Below, piece after piece: positions 58,601-64,000 of a stretch of 64,000 nt of DNA. The notes under the pieces are model-generated. The model did no database searches and was not told the DNA's origin. It saw only the letters and a list, made by a program, of their open reading frames with translations. How positions within the stretch are numbered: the first letter of the stretch is position 1; every line of letters begins with the position of its first letter. Origin of the DNA: Dreissena polymorpha (taxonomy: Eukaryota; Mollusca; Bivalvia; Myida; Dreissenidae); contig NC_068359.1 of NCBI RefSeq assembly GCF_020536995.1, positions 88,601,829 through 88,665,828 on the forward strand. Direction: 5' to 3'. The position numbers and the translations under genes are program-made.

Positions 58601-61600
58601 CTCTACATACCTTCTGTAGTATAGGTATTCAGAACATTAGACCTCTACATACCTTCTCTAGTATAGGTATTCAGAACATCCGACCCAAACATACCTTCTC
58701 TACTATTGTTATTAAGAACATTAGACTCCTACATACCTTCTTAAGTATAGGTATTTAGAACATAAGACATCTACATACCTTCTCTTGTATTGGTATTCAG
58801 AACATTGACTTCTACATACCTTTGCTAGGATTAGCCCTCGCGAAAAGCCCCATTTCCTGACATTTGGCGTACAAGGAGGTTACTGCAATTTCAATGTTTA
58901 CGGTTGAGTAGTTTTGACATTTATCTATTACAGTTGCAATGTACAACATGCATTAAATGTGTGTGCTCATTTTGTGGAATGATGCGTTCATTTTGTGGAA
59001 CGATGTTTCATTTTGTGGAACGTTGCGTTCATTTTGTGGAATGATGCGTTCATTTTGTGGAACGATGCGTTCATTTTGTGGAACGATGCTCTCATTTTGT
59101 GGAACGTTGCGTTCATTTTGTGGAACGATGCGTTCATTTTGTGGAAAGATGCGTTCATTTTGTGGAACAATTCATTCATTTGTGGAACAATGAATTCATT
59201 TTGTGGAAGTTGGAACGATGTGCTCATTTTGTGGAACGATGTGTTCATTTTGTGGAACGATGTGTTCATTTTCATTTTGTGGAACGATGTGTTCATGTAA
59301 GGAACAATGTATAGACACTGCTAAGTAGTTTATAATCTCGAACGCCTATTCAAGTTTATAAACAAGAGTTCCTCCATGCGGGTACAGACCGCTCATCTAT
59401 TTTTCTTTTTAAAGGTGAAGGGACCTATCTCAATACTTTAATTAAAAATGAGGTAGGGTTAGGGATGGAGAGGGGTATATAGTGTGAGGTATAGTCATAT
59501 ATTACATTATCTGCCAAAATAGGAAACACAATGAAAAAAATGTGGGTGGGGGTTCTTGGGTGAAATGGTTAGAGGGTCTTTCAAAAATGAAATAAACATG
59601 AATGTTTGTGTTTTTTAACCAGGTTTCATGTTTTTCATGATAGTATGAAAGTATTTGAAGTTTTATAGCAATAGCCTTGATACTTTAGAAGTAAAGTGGA
59701 TCTACGGTAAACACAAAATTTAACAAAATAGTCAAAGTTACTAAGTCAAATAAGGGCCATAATTCCGTCAAAATGCCAACCAGAGTTATGCGACTTGTCC
59801 TGTAGAGTCCCATTATGATAGTTAGAAAGTGTTCAAAGTCTGAAAGCAATAGCTATGATACTTTAGGAGTAAAGTGGACCAAACAAAAAACTTAACGAAA
59901 TGTTTAATATTCCAAGTATAAAGGGGCCATAATTCTGTCAAAATGCCAGTCAGAGTTACATAACTTTGCCTGCACAGTCCCCTTATGATAGTAAGTGTTG
60001 CAAGTATGACAGTAATAGCTTTGATACTTTAGGAATAAAGTGGATCTAACCACAAAACTTAACCAAATTTTCAATTCTTCTAAGTATAAAAAGGGCACGT
60101 AATTATGTCAATATGCCAGCCAAAGTTATCTAACTTTGCCTGCTGAGTCCCCTCATGATAGTAAGTAAGTGTACCAAGTTTGAATGCAATACCTTTAATA
60201 CGTTATGAGAAAAGTGGACCTAAACACAAAACTTAACCGGACGCCCACGCAGACACCGACGCCGAAGCAGACGCCGACGCTCAGGTGATAGCAATAGCTC
60301 TTTTTTTCAAAAAATAGAGGAGCTTAAAATTAACATTTGGATATAACTTTATCTTAAGCAGGACTATTTGAACGTGATATTCAACGCCTATTGAAGAAAC
60401 ACTTAATAATCTTACTTACATTCCATTAATTCGGGAGGCCATAGATTTCCTTCTAATGTTTGTGTTGCGGGTGGTTTTGCTGAAAAAAAACGAAGTGGCT
60501 ATTTATAAACAGTGAGAAAAACAAATTGAAATTAATTATTCCTCGCAAAATTGAAATTATTTTACATGTAAAATTGATTTGTTTATTGTGTGCGACAATA
60601 TAAGAAAGAAACGCACAGAAAACAAGGGACAAAATTTTCACAAAACCAGGTTTTCATTGTGAAAAAAAATCTGATTAAGGGAGACAACTCAAACTGAACT
60701 TTTGAAATGAACAAACAAAATTAACCCCCTTTGTAAGTTTGTTTCAAAATAAATCTATTTTAAGTTGTGGTGACCTTGACATTGGAGATATTGACGTGAT
60801 TCTTTCGTGCGACACACCGTCCCATGATGGTGAACAAATGTGCCAAATAATTGTAAAATCTCACAATGAATGACATAGTTATGGCCCAGACAAGCTCATT
60901 TATTGCCAATTTTGACCTTTGAACTCAAAGTGTGACCTTGACCTTGGAGATATCGACGTAATTATTTCGCGCGACACACCGTCCAATGATGGTGAACAAA
61001 TGTGCCAAATGATTTTAAAATATGACAATGAACGACATAGTTATGGCCCGGACAAGCTTGTTCCGCCCGCCCGCCAGCCAGCCAGCCAGCCCGCCCGCAT
61101 TCGCAAATCTAATAACCAGTTTTTTCCTTCGGAAAACCTGGTTAAAAAATGTCAGTATAAACCATAAACCGCAAAATATGTATGTAGATAGTAAATGCAG
61201 GTTTTATTGTTTTACTAAATTAAACTTGAAGAAAATATTTGTCATTTATCAAACATCAAACTTTGGAAATGCTCGGCGAGTTCAGATTATAAATCATGTG
61301 AATTGTTTTGTACTTTTAATAAAATATAAATTATTTTTAAATATTTTTCTGCATATAACCTAAACCAGTTAGTGAATATTTTGCAAGATATTATTTCACG
61401 TAAGAAACCGTTCACCATTTACCGGAATAATAACACACAATTGCATACTTGGTTTATTCGAGTATGCTTTGATCATTTACTTCTTTACTAACACTAATAT
61501 CTCAAAGCATATGGTTAGTACTGTTTGTTAACCTTTCACAACACATTATTTATTTCCAACTTTATAGGGAAAATGCAAAGACATCATGGCATCTTTCAAA

Positions 61601-62842
61601 TATGTCGTTAAGGACATATTACTTTCGGAAATGGTCAGAAGTGGGTAGGGTAAAGTAAAATAATAATTCCTTATATACGCATTATATATATAGTTTGGAA
61701 CAATATGCACAACTAAAATAACATATAATTCAATGAAAACATGAACCAGTTCTAATGAAAACTTTAAAAAAGAGTAAAGTATCACCTTTTTTTACCTTAT
61801 AAACCACTTTTTTCTTGAGCTATCAAAGCACTGAAAAAAGCATCCTTTTTGTAAGAAAAAAAGTAAACAACTGGATTCAAAAATAGTACACTTGAACAAG
61901 TATGGTGGGCCAAACATTATCATTTACAAAAAAAAATGAAAGATACAGAAATATTGAAAACATTTTTATAAAAGCCCTTCAATTTTATAGCACATAGTAG
62001 TGAAATATACATAATGATCTATATGTGTGTTTGTTAAAGTTTTGTTTTACACATTTAAAAAAAGTCTCAATCTAATTTATATTTGTCTTTTCTGGTCAAC
62101 CATACTTTTTCCTACTATTTTTAGACTGAAGTTGTTTATATTTTTTTCTTACAAAAAGGATGCTTTTTTCAGTGTTTCTAGTGTGTTAAATTTAATAATA
62201 CTCTAACACTATGTTCTACAGTGGTGTATGTTCCAGCTGGTATCAGTGGATTTATAAAGAAAATAAGAAAATAAGGACTTGAACGCTCAAGAAAAAAGGG
62301 GTTTATAAGATGAAAAAAGTGATTATTTACTCTTTTTGAAAGACTTCATTAGAACTTGTTCATGTATCACTGAAGTATATGCTATTTTAATTGTGCATAT
62401 TGTTCCAAACCTAATATAGAATGTTAATATAAGGAATACATTGTTTGCATAACCCCACCCACTTCTGACTGTTTCAGAAAGTGAAATGTCCTTAATTCTT
62501 CTTTCGTTAAGTTTTTTTAAGTTAACCTTTAAGTTAAAGTATCGAATGTGATCGAAGACAGTCGAAAACTAAAATTAACTTAAAACATTAATGATTAAGT
62601 GGTGCAACATGATTGAAAACACAACCTGGCATACAACAGATAGTTTCGCACAAAAAGTCAAGAGTCGTTCTAAAAATATGAAATTAAAAAGCAGTCTAGA
62701 AATAAATAAACATAAAGCGTCACTTACCTTGCAAAACAGGTACAAGGAAATGCCACCTTTTGTCAACGTTTGCCTTTCTGGGAAAAGCAACAACATTAGC
62801 GACCGCGCACACAAATATCAAACATGTGGACCACAGTCTCAT
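55644..62842 (-). CDS. Secreted protein of unknown family with GSGNEP repeats, five exons
   Basis: Exons in transcript order: 62728-62842, 60420-60479, 58820-58882, 57531-57789 and 55644-55758. All have GT-AG borders and joining phases, and give 203 residues ending in TAG. The start MRLWSTCLIFVCAVANVVAF is a clear signal peptide. PRKANVDKRW contains a dibasic KR that a prohormone convertase could cut. The middle holds six hexapeptides (NEPGSG, one NKPDSG) encoded by an 18-bp repeat; these Gly-Ser-Gly sites beside Glu resemble xylosylation (glycosaminoglycan attachment) sites. The C-terminal part has amphipathic stretches (LACEQLSREIKDMKEHAQHI, HSAEDRLEHLLGMVNDHRVL) and two cysteines 25 residues apart; a third Cys lies in LTSLYAKCQEM. 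I recognise no family. It could be a peptide precursor, a small proteoglycan core or a helical ligand. The order of small exons rests on phase and splice sites alone, so RNA support is needed. Confidence 0.7.
55800..56960 (-). repeat. Minisatellite, GTAACTAACAAGCATACGTTT-type unit (about 20 bp)
   Basis: More than 50 units over 1.16 kb in intron 4 of the secreted-protein gene. An inner stretch of about 190 bases (near 56360-56530) is itself repeated near 56540-56710, showing higher-order duplication. Long minus-strand frames rich in VSYKRML are array artefacts. Confidence 0.93.
57531..57789 (-). CDS. Secreted-protein gene, exon 4 (hexapeptide repeat)
   Basis: Starts TDAEMETHGDIGTDPDMGME, then the repeated GSGNEP block (about 57620-57735), then GTGMLELACEQLSREIKDMK and NKVGNLCF. 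The 18-bp units differ from one another by single bases, mostly keeping Gly-Ser-Gly, so repeat number is likely to vary between individuals. The donor is TTTAG|GTATGA. Confidence 0.75.
58300..58820 (-). repeat. 42-bp minisatellite that includes the exon-3 splice donor
   Basis: About twelve units of ACATTAGACCTCTACATACC with TTCTCTAGTATTGGTATTCAG. On the minus strand each unit reads AGAGAAGGTATGTAGAGG, a copy of the region around the exon-3 donor AGCAAAG|GTATGTAGAAG. The array lies in intron 3 and starts at the donor itself. Confidence 0.9.
58965..59300 (+). repeat. Minisatellite, TCATTTTGTGGAACGATGCGT unit (21 bp)
   Basis: About fifteen units in intron 2, directly upstream of exon 3 of the minus-strand gene. 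Because 21 is a multiple of three, all frames stay open; the apparent proteins are artefacts. Confidence 0.93.
59520..60300 (+). repeat. Tandem repeat, about 170-bp unit, three to four copies
   Basis: GTCAAAATGCCAGCCAGAGT, AACTTTGCCTGC, AATAGCTTTGATACTTTAGG and AAGTGGACC recur in order about every 160-180 bases. The block ends in ACGCCCACGCAGACACCGAC and GGTGATAGCAATAGCTC, a tail I recall from mollusc dispersed repeats. Confidence 0.8.
60750..61145 (+). repeat. Second copy of the 45560-45960 dispersed repeat
   Basis: GACCTTGACCTTGGAGATAT and GGTGAACAAATGTGCCAAAT occur twice in tandem. It ends with a CCGCCCGCCAGCCAGCCAGC tract and TTTTCCTTCGGAAAACC. Lies in intron 1 of the secreted-protein gene, just past exon 2. 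Confidence 0.8.
61590..62510. mobile_element. Foldback element in intron 1, arms about 300 bp
   Basis: Left-arm text GTCGTTAAGGACATATTACT, GGTCAGAAGTGGGTAGGG and AAAAAAGCATCCTTTTTGTA is mirrored on the right by TACAAAAAGGATGCTTTTTT, CCCACCCACTTCTGACTG and AATGTCCTTAATTC. The centre is about 250 bases. The arms differ by roughly 10-15 percent. No coding capacity. Confidence 0.85.
62728..62842 (-). CDS. Secreted-protein gene, exon 1 (signal peptide)
   Basis: Thirty-eight codons, MRLWSTCLIFVCAVANVVAF, then PRKANVDKRWHFLVPVLQ, followed by the consensus donor CAAG|GTAAGT. The hydrophobic core LIFVCAVANVVAF ends near a likely cleavage site before PRK. The upstream start context is ACCATGA. Confidence 0.75.
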
Positions 62843-63229
62843 GGTTGCAAAGAAATGTTCGTATATGTTTTCAGAGGGGAAAAAACTGTCTCTGACAAAG
62901 ATGTTTAGACCAAGTTTTAAAATACCTGCTGACCACTATGTAAGGCCCGTTCACTTTATAGTTGGACCGTGCTTTGTGCAAAGGGGGCTAAATGCATGTG
63001 CGTTAAGTGTCTTCCCAGATTATCCAGTGCAGTCCGCACAGGCTAACCAGGGGCGATACTTTCCGGCTTAACTTTTTTGCTAATAATAGACTTTCTTGAA
63101 ACGAAAAATATTATCAAAGCGGAAAGTGTCGTCCCTAATGAGCCTGTGCGGACTGCAAATGCTAATCTGGGACAACCCTTCACGCACATGCATTAAACCC
63201 CCTTTTCACAGAGCACGGCTCATTTTAAT

Positions 63230-64000
63230 TTGAAGCAACACTTTAAGCTTTAAAAATCATCCAGCTGATAGTGTTTATCTGCTTTCAAGATCAGTACAAG
63301 AGAGGCGTGTCAAATATCAGTGACGTTGACTAGAACAGAAATATTTTTAGAATGAAGGTTGATGTCTCTTACGTGTTATATACACATTTATAACTACATG
63401 TAAGTAAACGATGGTTGTTAACATCGTTTTGAGATGGAACTCGTGGCTAGGGTGGAGGCAAGTAAATGGCTGTTTTGCAATTCAAATGCATGTAAATGCC
63501 GATTTTAAAGAAGCATTACATCGTAACGCCGCTTAATCAGATCGAACACGAGTATTCACCACCGACCAACGCATAAGGCAATTATATTTATATCTATAGG
63601 CATACTGTCAGCGAGAAAACAGAGCAGTTTCCCACGCTGTATGTGATGTAAATAACTGTCTCAACCGGTCAGTGATTTCTGCAAACAATTTTACATTCTC
63701 AACTTCAGTTTACAACCGACATAAGATTAATAAATAATATGTGTTCATTCTGGCAATGTAAAACTCTCAAAACGGGCCTCGCAAGCGTGTAATAAAACGG
63801 CTCAATGTAATCGTGATTTACAAGATTCACGTTTTTAACGATCTCCTGTCTCCATGTGTTCCACGTCCCTCTGTTTGCAATATGAAATGAAAAGAGACAG
63901 AATAAGACAGACGCCATAAATGTGTAGAATGTTTTATAATGAGTAAACAAATGCACTGTAGTATGACAATATTTGCTTAAACTATTAAATAGTTGCATAG
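63230..64000. other. Upstream flank of the secreted-protein gene
   Basis: A 97-codon minus frame at 63705-63998 includes MASVLFCLFSFHIANRGTWN. This resembles a short secreted or membrane start but has no recognised family and no clear donor. Nothing else is supported. Confidence 0.3.

Noticed and set aside
58957-59314. Frames of RCVHFVE and NASFHKM repeats on both strands
   Set aside because: A 21-bp unit keeps all frames open; no coding signature beyond the repeat.
63705-63998. 97-codon minus-strand frame with a hydrophobic start
   Set aside because: No recognised family, no convincing acceptor or donor, and it runs to the window edge; mentioned only as a possibility.

Overview
The window looks like nuclear DNA of a bivalve mollusc. 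Genes are split into small exons in kilobase-scale introns, the sequence is AT-rich, and almost every gap is filled by tRNA-derived SINEs, terminal-inverted-repeat (TIR) or foldback DNA elements, and minisatellites. The dispersed families seen here resemble those I know from dreissenid mussels, but the species call is inference. No rRNA genes, CRISPR arrays, bacterial operons or recognisable virus-derived genes were seen.

Layout. 1-16.4 kb is gene-poor. It holds a 1.83-kb direct duplication (1202-3028 and 4544-6370), an NcoI-palindrome minisatellite (6.5-7.0 kb), a TIR-bounded minisatellite whose motif reverses orientation (7.9-8.6 kb), a 966-bp foldback element with an 8-bp target duplication (9871-10836), a GC-rich repeat array and a 100-base assembly gap (16416-16515). 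From 16.5 to 29.3 kb the minus strand carries at least 13 exons of a PIK3R4/VPS15 homologue, the regulatory pseudokinase subunit of class III PI3-kinase. They cover the end of the HEAT repeats, the linker and the start of the WD40 domain. This copy looks decayed: in-frame stops, a frameshift, one exon end tandemly duplicated, no kinase exons found, and the C-terminus cut by the gap. From 30.9 to 35.4 kb lies a large inverted duplication around two minisatellites.

From 37.4 to 52.8 kb the plus strand carries twelve phase-consistent exons of a carotenoid-cleaving oxygenase (BCO/RPE65/NinaB family). All four iron-binding histidines and the second-shell glutamates are present; only the N-terminal exon, about 35 residues, was not found. 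Its introns hold a hAT-like MITE with a perfect 8-bp target duplication, a TIR element containing a tRNA-Ser-like sequence, and an 0.8-kb minisatellite that runs into an exon acceptor.

Convergent to it, from 62.84 down to 55.64 kb on the minus strand, I assembled by eye a five-exon gene for a 203-residue secreted protein of unknown family. It has a signal peptide, a Gly-Ser-Gly-Asn-Glu-Pro hexapeptide repeat and a helical C-terminal part. It is the best candidate here for an undescribed gene. All its introns are loaded with arrays or foldbacks, and one array appears to have grown from the gene's own exon-3 splice donor. There is no evidence that these three genes act in one pathway.
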